A DNA stretch of 34,414 bases from Hominisplanchenecus murintestinalis (GCA_004793585.1 SRZB01000035.1:1-34414); one strand, 5' to 3'. Shown: positions 8,087 to 16,961, numbered from the stretch's first letter. The notes: generated by a model not told the origin, from the sequence alone. Numbers and translations are program-made.

Positions 8087-9802
8087 ATGGGAAAAGGAAA
8101 GAAAAAGCATAAGAAAAAGCAAGGTGAGATAAACAATCAGCCGGAAGCAGTGAAGGAAGTAAAAGAGAAAGCGCTGCCTCCCAAGGGGCAGGCAGAAACG
8201 GTAACAGAACAGGCAATACATTCCCGGGGGGAAAAGGAAGCAGAGAAGCAGGAAGTTCAGCCGCGGGAAGAAAAAGAAACCGTGGTAGAGGAAAAGAATC
8301 AGCCTGCGCCAGAGACAGAAAAAGAGACATCAGAAAAAACAGCAGGAAAAACGGAAGAAACACCGATAGAAGAACCTGAGAAAGAGGTTCAGGCGGAAGG
8401 TGCAAAGGTATTTCCGTGGAAGAAGTTCTGGATGATTTTCGGCGGCAGTGTGTTTGGGGTAATGCTTGTGGTTTATGTGGCAGGCATGATTTATCTGCAT
8501 GATAAGTTTCAGCCGAATACCAAGATTAACGGGATGGATGCGTCTTTGTATACGGTAGAGGAGATGGAGCAGCAGATTTCTGATATGGTGGGAACGTATG
8601 AATTGAAGATTGAGGAGCGCGGCGGGACTGAAGAAATCATCACAGCAGACCAGGTGGGCTATCGGTATGTGCCGAAAGGCGAGGTACAGGGCTTTAAGGA
8701 CAGTCAGAAGCTTTATTTGTGGCCTTTGTCTTTGTGGGAGGACAGTGAATTTGTGTTTGCGTCCAGTACCGAGTTTGATGAGGAGAAGCTGGGCGAGGCG
8801 ATAAAAGCGTTGAAGTGCTGTGATAAGAAATTGGAAAAAGAGCCGACAGACGCTTATATGAAATTCAACGGAACGACCTATGAGATAGCAGAAGAGACGC
8901 AGGGGAAGAAAGTAAAGAAGAAAGTGCTGAAGAAGGTGTTGGGTGAAGCGATTTCGAAAAGTGAGGATGAGCTTTCACTGGAGGCGATGGACTGCTATGC
9001 CAAGCCTGCGGTTACGAAGAAAAATAAGGCGCTTAACAGGCTTACGAAAAATATGAACCGTTTTGCAAAGACGGAGCTTATCTATAAGTTTGGAGAAAAG
9101 CGTGAAGTATTGGACGGAAGCATCATACGGAAGTGGCTTTCTTATGATGAAAATGGGGAGGTTACTCTTGATGAGGAGAAGGTTGCGTTGTACGTGGACT
9201 ATCTGGCAGAGGAGTATGATACTTACAGAAAACCGAGGGAGTTTACGACTTATGATGGTTCTGTAGTGACTGTCGAGGGTGGTTCTTATGGATTTCTGAT
9301 TGACCGTGAAGCGGAGACTGCAGAGCTGACGGAGCTAATCCGCAGCGGCGCCCGGAGGACGCGGGTGCCGGTTTACGCGCAGGCTGCCGTAAGCCGCGTA
9401 AACAGTGATTTGGGCGTAGACTATGTGGAAGTAGATATGACAAATCAGTGGGTATGCATGTACATAGACGGAGAGAAAATCCTGGAAACGGACATGGTTT
9501 CAGGCACTTACACGAATCCGTCAAGACGTACGCCGCCGGGGACTTATACGCTTTATTGGAAGAAATCTCCGGCTGTGTTAAAGAGCGACAAGCCGGGCGA
9601 CAGCTATGAGAATCCGGTAACATACTGGATGCCGTTTAACGGGGGCATCGGGCTTCATGACGCGAACTGGCGCGGCAGTTTTGGCGGTTCGATTTATATG
9701 TACAGCGGTTCCCACGGCTGTATTAATCTTCCAACAAGCGCGGCGAAAGTGATTTATGACAATATTTATAAAGGGATGCCAATAATCTGCTATTATCGGT
9801 AG
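8087..9802 (+). CDS. Membrane-anchored L,D-transpeptidase (YkuD domain)
   Basis: 571 residues; GAGGG (8076-8080) precedes the ATG. The N-terminal 110 residues are cytosolic, Lys/Glu-rich and disordered, then a membrane helix at about 114-137, then repeated extracellular domains (about 140-440) of the putative peptidoglycan-binding type (PG_binding_4-like, beginning with FQPNTKINGMDAS). The C-terminal YkuD domain (about 445-571) holds the catalytic pattern with His524, then SHGCINLP with His543 and Cys545. The enzyme makes 3-3 crosslinks in peptidoglycan, a penicillin-insensitive alternative to D,D-transpeptidation, at the outer face of the membrane. It closes the envelope cluster; mutY starts 21 bases later and may be co-transcribed. 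Confidence 0.93.
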   Translation: MGKGKKKHKKKQGEINNQPEAVKEVKEKALPPKGQAETVTEQAIHSRGEKEAEKQEVQPREEKETVVEEKNQPAPETEKETSEKTAGKTEETPIEEPEKEVQAEGAKVFPWKKFWMIFGGSVFGVMLVVYVAGMIYLHDKFQPNTKINGMDASLYTVEEMEQQISDMVGTYELKIEERGGTEEIITADQVGYRYVPKGEVQGFKDSQKLYLWPLSLWEDSEFVFASSTEFDEEKLGEAIKALKCCDKKLEKEPTDAYMKFNGTTYEIAEETQGKKVKKKVLKKVLGEAISKSEDELSLEAMDCYAKPAVTKKNKALNRLTKNMNRFAKTELIYKFGEKREVLDGSIIRKWLSYDENGEVTLDEEKVALYVDYLAEEYDTYRKPREFTTYDGSVVTVEGGSYGFLIDREAETAELTELIRSGARRTRVPVYAQAAVSRVNSDLGVDYVEVDMTNQWVCMYIDGEKILETDMVSGTYTNPSRRTPPGTYTLYWKKSPAVLKSDKPGDSYENPVTYWMPFNGGIGLHDANWRGSFGGSIYMYSGSHGCINLPTSAAKVIYDNIYKGMPIICYYR

Positions 9803-9823
9803 ATACTAAGTGAGGTTGCAGCT

Positions 9824-10864
9824 ATGCTGAAAGAAATCATAGAACCGCTGCTGGACTGGTATGATGCAAACGCCAGGGTTCTGCCCTGGCGGGAAGAACC
9901 TTCGCCCTATCGGGTATGGGTGTCGGAGATTATGCTCCAGCAGACTCGGGTAGAGGCGGTAAAACCGTTTTTTGACAGGTTTCTGGAATCCCTTCCCGGG
10001 GTAAAGGAGCTGGCAGAATGTCCGCAGGACAGGCTGCTGAAGCTATGGGAAGGGCTGGGATATTACAACCGGGTGCGGAATATGCAGAATGCGGCCCGGG
10101 TTGTGATGGAGAAATATGACGGCCGGATGCCGGAGAATTATGAAGCGCTTTTAGAACTGCCCGGAATCGGGCGCTACACAGCGGGGGCGATTTCTTCGAT
10201 TGCTTTCGGGATTCCGGTTCCTGCGGTGGACGGGAATGTGCTGCGGGTGATGTCACGGCTGACAATGGATGAGGATGATATTTTGAAGCAGTCGGTAAAG
10301 AGCCGATGGGAGAGGGAAATCGGCGGGATGATGCCGCAGGACAGGCCGGGTGCGTTTAACCAGGCATTGATGGAGCTGGGAGCAGTAGTCTGTGTCCCGA
10401 ATGGGACAGCGAAATGCGGGCAGTGTCCGTTGGAAGCTTTCTGTATGGCGAGGGAAGCAGGAAGAATCCGGGATTTTCCGAAAAAGGCGCCTAAGAAACA
10501 GAGAAAAATTGAAAAGCGTACGGTGCTCATCCTCCTGGCAGGGAACAGAACGGCAATCTGCAAAAGACCGGAGAACGGGCTGCTGGCAGGACTGTATGAG
10601 CCGCTTAACCTGAAAGAGCATCTGTCGAGAGAGCAAATTTTGAACTATTTGAAGGAGAGACATATCTCGGCGCTCCATATTCAGGAAGCAGAGGAGTCAA
10701 AGCATATTTTCAGCCACAAGGAATGGCATATGGCGGGATATATTGTAAAGGTTGAGGAACCTTTAGGGAGAGAGACAGACGATATTATATTTGTGGAACG
10801 TGAGGAGAGAAAGAAAAACTACCCTATTCCATCAGCGTTTAGGGCATATATGAAATACATGTAG
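9824..10864 (+). CDS. mutY: Adenine DNA glycosylase MutY
   Basis: 346 residues, typical length. MutY removes adenine mispaired with 8-oxoguanine. Seen in order: SEIMLQQTRV with catalytic Glu35; the helix-hairpin-helix LPGIGRYTAGAI (112-123); catalytic Asp136 in PAVDGNV; four Cys of the 4Fe-4S loop at 190, 198, 201 and 207; and the C-terminal NUDIX-like 8-oxoG recognition domain with HIFSHKEWHM (294-303). The spacing of the first two Cys is seven residues rather than the six of the E. coli enzyme, which looks like a lineage variant. GTGAGG lies just upstream of the ATG. It is in line with the L,D-transpeptidase and glycosyltransferase genes. Confidence 0.95.
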   Translation: MLKEIIEPLLDWYDANARVLPWREEPSPYRVWVSEIMLQQTRVEAVKPFFDRFLESLPGVKELAECPQDRLLKLWEGLGYYNRVRNMQNAARVVMEKYDGRMPENYEALLELPGIGRYTAGAISSIAFGIPVPAVDGNVLRVMSRLTMDEDDILKQSVKSRWEREIGGMMPQDRPGAFNQALMELGAVVCVPNGTAKCGQCPLEAFCMAREAGRIRDFPKKAPKKQRKIEKRTVLILLAGNRTAICKRPENGLLAGLYEPLNLKEHLSREQILNYLKERHISALHIQEAEESKHIFSHKEWHMAGYIVKVEEPLGRETDDIIFVEREERKKNYPIPSAFRAYMKYM

Positions 10865-10924
10865 TGTGCCTGGGGCATGGCAGCCAAGGCGGCGCATGGG
10901 CAGTATAGGAGGTTAAGATTAAAA

Positions 10925-11941
10925 ATGAAAATATTGTCGGTAGCAATCCCTTGCTACAATTCAGAGAAGTACATGGAAAAATGTATAGAGTCCCTTCTTC
11001 CCGGCGGTGAAGATGTGGAAATACTGATTGTGGATGACGGCTCGAAAGACAGGACGGCAGAAATCGCAGATGCATATGAGAAGAAATATCCGGGAATCGT
11101 AAAGGCAATCCACCAGGAGAACGGCGGCCACGGCGAGGCAGTGAACACAGGGCTTAGAAATGCCACAGGGCTGTATTTTAAAGTGGTGGACAGCGACGAC
11201 TGGGTGGATGCTTCGGCATATCCTAAGATACTCCATGCACTGCGGGAGCTGGCAGGAGGTCCGCAGACAGTTGATATGGTCATTAGCAATTTTGTTTATG
11301 ATAAAGTTGGAGTGAGGCGTAAGAAGGTGATGCAGTACCGCGCAGCTTTTCCGAAAGAGAAAGTATTTGGATGGGAGCAGGTACGCCATCTGCGCATCGG
11401 GCATTATATTTTGATGCATTCCGTGATTTACCGGACGAAGCTTCTGCGGGAATGCGGGCTGGTGCTGCCAAAACATACTTTTTATGTGGATAATTTGTTT
11501 GTGTTCCAGCCGCTGCCTTATGTGAAAAATATGTATTATATAGATGAGACATTTTATCACTATTTTATCGGACGGGAGGATCAGTCGGTAAATGAAGTGG
11601 TGATGATTGGGAGAATTGACCAGCAGATACGTGTAAATAAGCTTATGATTGATATTCTGGCAGGACAGAAGATTGCGGATAAAAAGCTGCGGAAATATAT
11701 GATAAATGATTTGGATATCATTACGACGGTGTCCTCCATCATGCTGATCCGCTCAGGCACGAAGGAGGCGCTGGAGAAGAAAAAGGAGCTGTGGCAGTAT
11801 CTGAAAAAGGCAGATTTTGCGCTTTACTATAAGCTGCGGCGGGGGATTATGGGGCGTACCATGAATCTTCCGGGAAAATCAGGGCGTAACTTGTCAGTAG
11901 CGGCGTATAAGATTACACAGAAATTCTTCGGATTTAACTGA
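10925..11941 (+). CDS. Family 2 (GT-A) glycosyltransferase
   Basis: 338 residues from the ATG at 10925 behind AGGAGG (10907-10912); an upstream in-frame ATG at 10877 has no site. The fold marks are LSVAIPCYNSEKYMEKCIESL at the nucleotide-binding strand, ILIVDDGSKDRT, QENGGHGEAVNTGL, and the metal-binding D-S-D-D-W at 89-93. These define a GT2 enzyme that transfers a sugar from a nucleotide donor, usually to a cell-surface glycan. The second half (after about residue 130) is helical and probably binds acceptor; there is no strong membrane helix. The 3' end overlaps the convergent lipid-kinase gene by eight bases, and its terminator lies inside that gene (11999-12039). Confidence 0.88.
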   Translation: MKILSVAIPCYNSEKYMEKCIESLLPGGEDVEILIVDDGSKDRTAEIADAYEKKYPGIVKAIHQENGGHGEAVNTGLRNATGLYFKVVDSDDWVDASAYPKILHALRELAGGPQTVDMVISNFVYDKVGVRRKKVMQYRAAFPKEKVFGWEQVRHLRIGHYILMHSVIYRTKLLRECGLVLPKHTFYVDNLFVFQPLPYVKNMYYIDETFYHYFIGREDQSVNEVVMIGRIDQQIRVNKLMIDILAGQKIADKKLRKYMINDLDIITTVSSIMLIRSGTKEALEKKKELWQYLKKADFALYYKLRRGIMGRTMNLPGKSGRNLSVAAYKITQKFFGFN

Positions 11942-12848
11942 TAAACTTTAATTTGGAATCCAACAGCGATACCGTTATTGTATTTCGGAAGTGAAAGGAC
12001 TCTCCGTCCGCATGGACAGCCAGCGGGCGGGGAGTTTTTATATGTGCTTCGCGGCATCGGTAAATATGTACTTCCTCAATGCTTGTATGCCTGCCGGAAA
12101 ATGCGGAAGGGAGTACACGGAGGAACTTTAGCTTGGGGACTTTTTCAACCAGGCACACGTCCAGGAAACCGTCATCCGGCAGCGCGTCCGGACACATCTG
12201 AAAACCGCCGCCCTCGTATTTGGTGTTCATGAAGGCGCAGAAAAAGATTCGCGGGAAAGAAAATGCGCGTCCGTCATCGAAAGCCAGTTTTGCCGGGGTG
12301 CCTTTTAGAAGCATAATCTGCTTTAGGGCAATGCCCAGATAAGTGAGTTTTCCCAGATGGAACCGGTTCAGCAGCTTTTTTAGACGGGAGGAAAGCGCTT
12401 CGTGGCAGACCGAGGCATCGAAGCCGACGCCGGAGCTGACAAAAAAACGCCGGGAATCTTCACCGCTTTGGATGCATCCCACGTCCAGGGCGTGTATGTG
12501 TTCCGGGTTTAGCAGCAGAGCAAGTGACTCTTCCGGGGCGTCGGGAAGGTTCAGGGCTCTTGCCAAATCGTTGCTGGAACCGGTAGGGATATAGCTAAAG
12601 ATGGTGTTTTCGAAATCACAGATGCCGTTCAATATTTCATTTGCCGTGCCGTCTCCTCCCAGGGCGGCAAGTATGAGGGGTTCGTGCCGGGAGGTGATAG
12701 CCTGGGCAAAGCGCACTGCGTCGCCGGATTTCCTGGTGAAATATACTTTATATGGGAGGTTCTGCTTTTTAAGAAGAGCGGCAATCATTTTCCACTTTTT
12801 CATGCCGGAACCGGAGCCGGCAGAAGGGTTTACAATAAAATAATACAT
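11934..12848 (-). CDS. Diacylglycerol kinase-like lipid kinase (DagK/YegS family)
   Basis: 304 residues from the ATG at 12848, which has AAGGAG eight bases upstream; a longer frame to 12923 would include the promoter. Marks are MYYFIVNPSAGSG at the N-terminus, the ATP-binding GGDGTANEIL (64-73), PTGSSNDLA (88-96) and a C-terminal HADGE motif. Family members phosphorylate diacylglycerol or related lipids at the membrane, returning them to phospholipid synthesis. The substrate cannot be told from sequence. The 3' end overlaps the glycosyltransferase by eight bases tail to tail and carries that gene's terminator on its antisense strand. Confidence 0.9.
   Translation of the reverse strand: MYYFIVNPSAGSGSGMKKWKMIAALLKKQNLPYKVYFTRKSGDAVRFAQAITSRHEPLILAALGGDGTANEILNGICDFENTIFSYIPTGSSNDLARALNLPDAPEESLALLLNPEHIHALDVGCIQSGEDSRRFFVSSGVGFDASVCHEALSSRLKKLLNRFHLGKLTYLGIALKQIMLLKGTPAKLAFDDGRAFSFPRIFFCAFMNTKYEGGGFQMCPDALPDDGFLDVCLVEKVPKLKFLRVLPSAFSGRHTSIEEVHIYRCREAHIKTPRPLAVHADGESFHFRNTITVSLLDSKLKFIS
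11999..12039 (+). terminator. Intrinsic terminator of the glycosyltransferase gene, embedded in the convergent gene
   Basis: ACTCTCCGTCCGC (11999-12011) pairs along all 13 positions (two G-U) with GCGGGCGGGGAGT (12023-12035) across an 11-nt loop, directly followed by a T-run (12035-12039). It works in the plus direction and lies wholly within the coding sequence of the opposing lipid-kinase-like gene. Confidence 0.85.
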
Positions 12849-12879
12849 AGGGGGTCTCCTTGTGTGAAATAATAATAAG

Positions 12880-12908
12880 AGTGTATCATTTTTGGCGGAC
12901 TCTGGCAA
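12880..12908 (-). promoter_or_regulatory. Sigma-A promoter of the lipid-kinase gene
   Basis: On the minus strand TTGCCA (12908-12903), 17 bp, TACACT (12885-12880), with TGA just before the -10 (extended -10). It is back-to-back with the glnS promoter; the two -35 boxes are only 8 bp apart. Confidence 0.6.
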
Positions 12909-12916
12909 TTCTAAGA

Positions 12917-12945
12917 TTGTCAATTATCCTGGTTTATGCTAAGAT
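12917..12945 (+). promoter_or_regulatory. glnS: Sigma-A promoter of glnS
   Basis: TTGTCA (12917-12922), 17 bp, TAAGAT (12940-12945) with TGC before it (extended -10). The leader to the ATG at 13017 is about 65 nt and holds a small hairpin, AGGCC-GGAA-GGCCT (12969-12982). Confidence 0.65.
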
Positions 12946-13016
12946 AGTAGCCAAAGCAATTTTTGAAAAGGCCGGAAGGCCTGTTTATAAGAGAAAAGGA
13001 AATCAGGAGGCGCGTT

Positions 13017-14681
13017 ATGGAAAATGAAGTAGTTTCCAAAAACTTTATTGAGCAGATCATTGAGAAGGATTTGGCGGAAGGACACTGCGATGCAGTATGT
13101 ACCCGTTTCCCGCCGGAACCAAACGGTTATCTGCATATAGGACATGCTAAGTCGATTTTGCTGAACTATGGGCTGGCACAGAAATATAACGGAAAGTTCA
13201 ATATGCGTTTTGATGACACGAACCCCACAAAAGAGAAATCCGAGTTCGTGGAGTCTATCAAGGCGGATATCCAGTGGCTGGGAGCCGACTGGGAGGACAG
13301 GCTGTTTTTTGCATCAGATTATTTTGGACAGATGTATGAGGCAGCGGTAAAGCTGATTAAAAAAGGCAAGGCGTATGTATGCGATTTGACGGCAGAGCAG
13401 ATTCGTGAATACAGAGGAACGCTTACCGAGCCGGGAAAGAACAGCCCGTACCGGGACAGGAGTGTAGAAGAGAATCTTGAGCTGTTTGAAAATATGAAAA
13501 ATGGCGTTTACCAGGATGGGGAGAAGGTACTTCGTGCAAAAATTGACATGGCTTCTCCGAACATTAATATGCGTGACCCGATTATTTACCGTGTGGCGCA
13601 TATGCATCACCACAGAACCGGGGACGCCTGGTGTATTTATCCGATGTATGATTTTGCCCATCCGATTGAAGACGCGATAGAGGGTGTGACGCACTCGATC
13701 TGTACGCTGGAGTTTGAGGATCACAGACCGCTCTACGACTGGGTGGTACGTGAACTGGAGTATGAGCAGCCCCCGAAGCAGATTGAGTTTGCGAAACTGT
13801 ACCTTACGAATGTGGTGACCGGAAAACGCTACATTAAGAAAATGGTAGAGGACGGCATTGTGGACGGCTGGGATGATCCAAGGCTGGTGTCGATTGCAGC
13901 GCTGAAACGCCGTGGGTATACGCCGGAGTCTATCAAGATGTTTGTAGAATTGTGCGGTGTGAGCAAGGCACAGAGTTCTGTTGATTATGCGATGCTGGAG
14001 TACTGCATCCGTGAAGATCTGAAGCTGAAAAAGCCCCGTGTCATGGCGGCTCTTGACCCGGTGAAACTGATTATTGACAACTATCCGGAAGGACAGATTG
14101 AGTATCTGGATGTGGATAATAATCTGGAGAATGAGGACTTAGGCAAGCGCAAGGTTCCATTTTGCCGGGAGCTTTACATTGACAGGGAGGATTTCATGGA
14201 AGAGCCGCCGAAGAAATATTTCCGGCTGTTTCCGGGCAATGAAGTGCGACTGATGGGAGCATATTTTGTAAAATGCGTAAGCTATGAGAAGGATGCAGAC
14301 GGAAAGATTACGGAAATCCACTGCACATACGACCCGGAGACGAAGTGCGGCACAGGATTTACCGGAAGGAAGGTAAAGGGAACAATCCATTGGGTGGCAG
14401 CGCCGACGGCTTTGAAAGCGGAAGTGCGTCTTTATGAAAATATTATTGATGAGGAACAGGGCGTTTATAACAAAGAGGACGGAAGCCTAAACCTGAATCC
14501 AAATTCGCTGGAAATCAGGCAGTGTTTTGTAGAGCCAAGCCTGGCAGATGCAAAGGCGTATGACAGTTTCCAGTTTGTACGCCAGGGATATTTCTGTGTG
14601 GATGCGAAGGATTCAAGGCCGGACGCTCTGGTATTTAACCGCATCGTATCGTTGAAAAGCTCTTTCCGCCTGCCGAAATAG
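13017..14681 (+). CDS. glnS: Glutaminyl-tRNA synthetase
   Basis: 554 residues from the ATG at 13017, with AGGAGG (13005-13010) six bases upstream. The class I signature [15 protein letters not shown] (HIGH at 40-43) and FDDTNPTKE identify the Glx-tRNA synthetase family; the hydrophobic [16 protein letters not shown] and [14 protein letters not shown] blocks are typical of GlnRS. The KMSKS equivalent is the divergent [11 protein letters not shown] loop found in some Firmicute GlnRS. It charges tRNA-Gln directly, so this organism need not rely solely on GatCAB transamidation for Gln-tRNA. It is followed after seven bases by the MocR-type gene, suggesting co-transcription. Confidence 0.95.
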   Translation: MENEVVSKNFIEQIIEKDLAEGHCDAVCTRFPPEPNGYLHIGHAKSILLNYGLAQKYNGKFNMRFDDTNPTKEKSEFVESIKADIQWLGADWEDRLFFASDYFGQMYEAAVKLIKKGKAYVCDLTAEQIREYRGTLTEPGKNSPYRDRSVEENLELFENMKNGVYQDGEKVLRAKIDMASPNINMRDPIIYRVAHMHHHRTGDAWCIYPMYDFAHPIEDAIEGVTHSICTLEFEDHRPLYDWVVRELEYEQPPKQIEFAKLYLTNVVTGKRYIKKMVEDGIVDGWDDPRLVSIAALKRRGYTPESIKMFVELCGVSKAQSSVDYAMLEYCIREDLKLKKPRVMAALDPVKLIIDNYPEGQIEYLDVDNNLENEDLGKRKVPFCRELYIDREDFMEEPPKKYFRLFPGNEVRLMGAYFVKCVSYEKDADGKITEIHCTYDPETKCGTGFTGRKVKGTIHWVAAPTALKAEVRLYENIIDEEQGVYNKEDGSLNLNPNSLEIRQCFVEPSLADAKAYDSFQFVRQGYFCVDAKDSRPDALVFNRIVSLKSSFRLPK

Positions 14682-14688
14682 GAGTGTT

Positions 14689-16083
14689 ATGAATGAGTTA
14701 ACAATCAGCCTGGATGCGAAAGCGTCCAAGCCGCTGTATGAACAGATTTATGATTATATTAAGAAGGAAATCGAGAGCGGAGGGCTGCCTTTTGAAGAAA
14801 GGCTGCCCTCTACAAGAATGCTGGCGAAGCATCTGCAGGTGAGCCGCAGCACGGTAGAACTGGCGTATGAGCAGCTTTTGTCAGAAGGATATATCGAAGC
14901 CGTTCCCTATCGCGGGTATTTTGTGTGCCAGCTGGATGGTTTGGTACGTCTGGAAAGACAGACGGCGGCAGAGGAGGTACGTCAGGCAGAGAAAAAAGAG
15001 CGGTATGTATATGATTTTTCTCCTAATGGTATCGCGTTGAACAGCTTTCCGCACAATATCTGGAAAAAGCTTTCGCGGGGGATTTTGATGGAAAATGACG
15101 ATGAGTTTTTCCAGCTGGGCCACCCGCAGGGAGAAGAATTCCTGCGGATGGCAATAGCTTCGTATCTTCATCATGCAAGGGGTGTTTCCTGTACGGCAGA
15201 ACAGATTATTGTGGGTGCGGGGAGCGACTATCTGTTGATGCTTTTGTTGAATATCCTGGGAAACCGCCGGGTGGTAGCGATGGAAAACCCTACTTACAAG
15301 AGAGCGTACCGTGTTCTTCAGTCCATGACGAAATCCATGATTGCGATTGGGATGGATCAGAGCGGAATGGATGTCGGGGAGCTTTCCGGGAGTGAGGCGG
15401 ATATTGCGTACGTGATGCCGTCCCATCAGTATCCTATGGGAATTGTCATGCCTGTGAGACGGCGGATGCAGCTTCTGGAGTGGGCGGCGAAAGCAGAAGA
15501 GCGGTACATTATTGAGGATGATTATGATAGTGAATTCCGCTATAAGGGAAAGCCCATTCCGGCGCTCCAGGGCTTTGACGCCAGGGGGAAAGTAATTTAT
15601 CTGGGAACCTTTTCACGGGCAATTGCGCCTTCTATCCGAATCAGCTACATGGTTCTGCCGAAAGCATTGATGAAGTTTTACCAGGAGCGGGGGCGCATTT
15701 TCTCTTCCACTGTGTCAAAGGTAGACCAGATGATTATTGCAAGATTTTTAAAGGAAGGGTACTATGAGCGCCATTTAAACAGGATGCGTGCATTGTATAA
15801 AAGCCGCCATGATGTGCTGTTAGAGGAGATGGGCGGCCTTTTGGATATATGCAGTGTGTCCGGGGAACATGCGGGTGTTCATGTGCTGCTGCATTTTACA
15901 AATGGCATGAGTGAGGCGGAGGCCGTCAGAAAAGCAAAAGAAGCAGGCGTAAAGGTTTATGGGCTGTCAGACTACTGCATCGGGCATGAACCGGAGGAAG
16001 CGACCGTAATCTTGGGATATGCAAATATGGAAGAAGAGGAAATACGGAGCGCGGCGGAGCGCCTGCGGAGGGCGTGGAAATAA
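14689..16083 (+). CDS. MocR/GabR-type GntR regulator with aminotransferase-like domain; PLP lysine replaced by Arg
   Basis: 464 residues, normal for the family. Residues about 1-80 are a GntR winged helix (PLYEQIYDYIKKEIESG, LPSTRMLAKHLQVSRSTV). Residues about 108-464 are a fold-type I aminotransferase domain with NPTY (200-203) and EDDYDSEFRY (276-285), which supply PLP ring contacts. The Schiff-base lysine should sit in the GTFSK motif; here the codon at 15616-15618 is CGG, giving Arg310. Positions of the Asp/Tyr pair and of this residue are each two less than the GabR numbers I recall (Asp279, Tyr281, Lys312), so the alignment is unambiguous. Covalent PLP binding should be impossible. It follows glnS by seven bases with AGGAG. 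Family members use PLP to sense amines or vitamin B6; this one may bind a ligand non-covalently or not at all. Confidence 0.9.
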   Translation: MNELTISLDAKASKPLYEQIYDYIKKEIESGGLPFEERLPSTRMLAKHLQVSRSTVELAYEQLLSEGYIEAVPYRGYFVCQLDGLVRLERQTAAEEVRQAEKKERYVYDFSPNGIALNSFPHNIWKKLSRGILMENDDEFFQLGHPQGEEFLRMAIASYLHHARGVSCTAEQIIVGAGSDYLLMLLLNILGNRRVVAMENPTYKRAYRVLQSMTKSMIAIGMDQSGMDVGELSGSEADIAYVMPSHQYPMGIVMPVRRRMQLLEWAAKAEERYIIEDDYDSEFRYKGKPIPALQGFDARGKVIYLGTFSRAIAPSIRISYMVLPKALMKFYQERGRIFSSTVSKVDQMIIARFLKEGYYERHLNRMRALYKSRHDVLLEEMGGLLDICSVSGEHAGVHVLLHFTNGMSEAEAVRKAKEAGVKVYGLSDYCIGHEPEEATVILGYANMEEEEIRSAAERLRRAWK

Positions 16084-16125
16084 CAGAAGAGAGCACAGAT
16101 AGTTTACGCCGAAACAGCAAAAATG

Positions 16126-16134
16126 TGGTATAAT
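16126..16134 (+). promoter_or_regulatory. Extended -10 promoter of the tlpA-like operon
   Basis: TGGTATAAT: consensus TATAAT (16129-16134) with an upstream TG. A TTTACG box (16103-16108) is 20 bp away, longer than usual. The leader to the ATG at 16168 is about 30 nt. Confidence 0.6.
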
Positions 16135-16167
16135 GCTTTTACGAAAAGAAAAGGAGTTGTTTTAGTT

Positions 16168-16815
16168 ATGGCAGGAAAAATCAAAAAAATAAGTGCAGTT
16201 TTGATGATCGGTATCATAAGCATGACAGCTGTCGCAGGGTGTTCGGCTCCGGCAGCAGAATCGGAAAAAGAATCCGTTGCAGAATCTGCAAAGATGGATA
16301 CTGAGGCGCTGTCCCCGGAAGAGACGGCGGGGGCTGAGAAAGCCGATGTCAGTATCGGTGAATTTACGATGCAGGATGTGGACGGAACAGAGTACACCGA
16401 GACAATGTTTGAGGACTATGAGCTTACAATGGTAAATATTTTTGCTACCTGGTGTACGCCATGTATTAATGAGATCCCGGATTTGGAGAAACTGCGGAAT
16501 GAGATGACAGATAAGGGCATAAATGTAGTTGGTATCGTCCTGGATGCAGCAGGGGCTTTTGGCGATGCAGGCGGGGAAGCCGTAGAGAAGGCAAAGCTTT
16601 TGGCTGAGCGGCTGGAGGTTACGTATCCATTTTTGATACCGGACGCAGGGCTGTTAAATGGCAGGCTGGCAGGGGTAGAAGCAGTACCGGAGACATTTTT
16701 CGTAGATAAACAGGGAAATATTGTGGGCGAGACTTATTCGGGAAGCCGCAGCCTGGAAGAGTGGAAGGAAATCGTGACGCAGACGCTTGACGGCATAGAA
16801 GGAGCGGGAGAATGA
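16168..16815 (+). CDS. TlpA/ResA-like thioredoxin-fold lipoprotein
   Basis: 215 residues from the ATG at 16168 (AAGGAG 16151-16156); a longer frame from 16123 would include the -10 box and is rejected. The signal peptide ends in a lipobox TAVAGC with Cys25 as lipidated residue, followed by a Glu/Ala-rich linker. The thioredoxin fold (about 60-212) has the redox motif WCTPC (Cys96, Cys99) and a cis-Pro region EAVPETFFVD. It is an extracytoplasmic, membrane-tethered thiol-disulfide oxidoreductase. Its stop overlaps the start of the 49-residue CXXC protein (ATGA), followed by a polyferredoxin, so the three likely form an electron-transfer unit acting across the membrane. Confidence 0.9.
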   Translation: MAGKIKKISAVLMIGIISMTAVAGCSAPAAESEKESVAESAKMDTEALSPEETAGAEKADVSIGEFTMQDVDGTEYTETMFEDYELTMVNIFATWCTPCINEIPDLEKLRNEMTDKGINVVGIVLDAAGAFGDAGGEAVEKAKLLAERLEVTYPFLIPDAGLLNGRLAGVEAVPETFFVDKQGNIVGETYSGSRSLEEWKEIVTQTLDGIEGAGE

Positions 16816-16961
16816 TTCGCCGGCTTGGAGAGCATAAAGCAGGAATCTGCCTGGCAGCCTTGGGACTGGCTTTGATGGGGTATGGGATTTACCGCGGAGA
16901 GGCGGCAGTCTGCTTTCAAAAGGCGATAAATATCTGTATGGAGTGTATTGGAATTGGGTAA
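16812..16961 (+). CDS. CD1871A-type CXXC membrane miniprotein
   Basis: 49 residues: a short basic N-terminus (MIRRLGEHK), one hydrophobic helix (about 10-27), then YRGEAAVCFQKAINICMECIGIG ending in a C-M-E-C motif (42-45). It matches the pattern of the CD1871A family of tiny CXXC proteins found between TlpA-like and 4Fe-4S genes in Clostridia. The ATG overlaps the tlpA stop (ATGA at 16812-16815), and its own stop falls within the start region of the polyferredoxin, so all three are translationally coupled. The CXXC could relay electrons or disulfides between the ferredoxin and the TlpA-like protein; that role is inference. Confidence 0.85.
   Translation: MIRRLGEHKAGICLAALGLALMGYGIYRGEAAVCFQKAINICMECIGIG

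Noticed and set aside
12969-12982. Hairpin before glnS as T-box or terminator
   Set aside because: Only 5 bp, with no T-box sequence or T-run; the leader is too short for a T-box.
16123-16167. Longer N-terminus of the TlpA-like protein from the ATG at 16123
   Set aside because: That start lies upstream of the -10 box and would put 15 residues before the signal peptide; AAGGAG fits the ATG at 16168.
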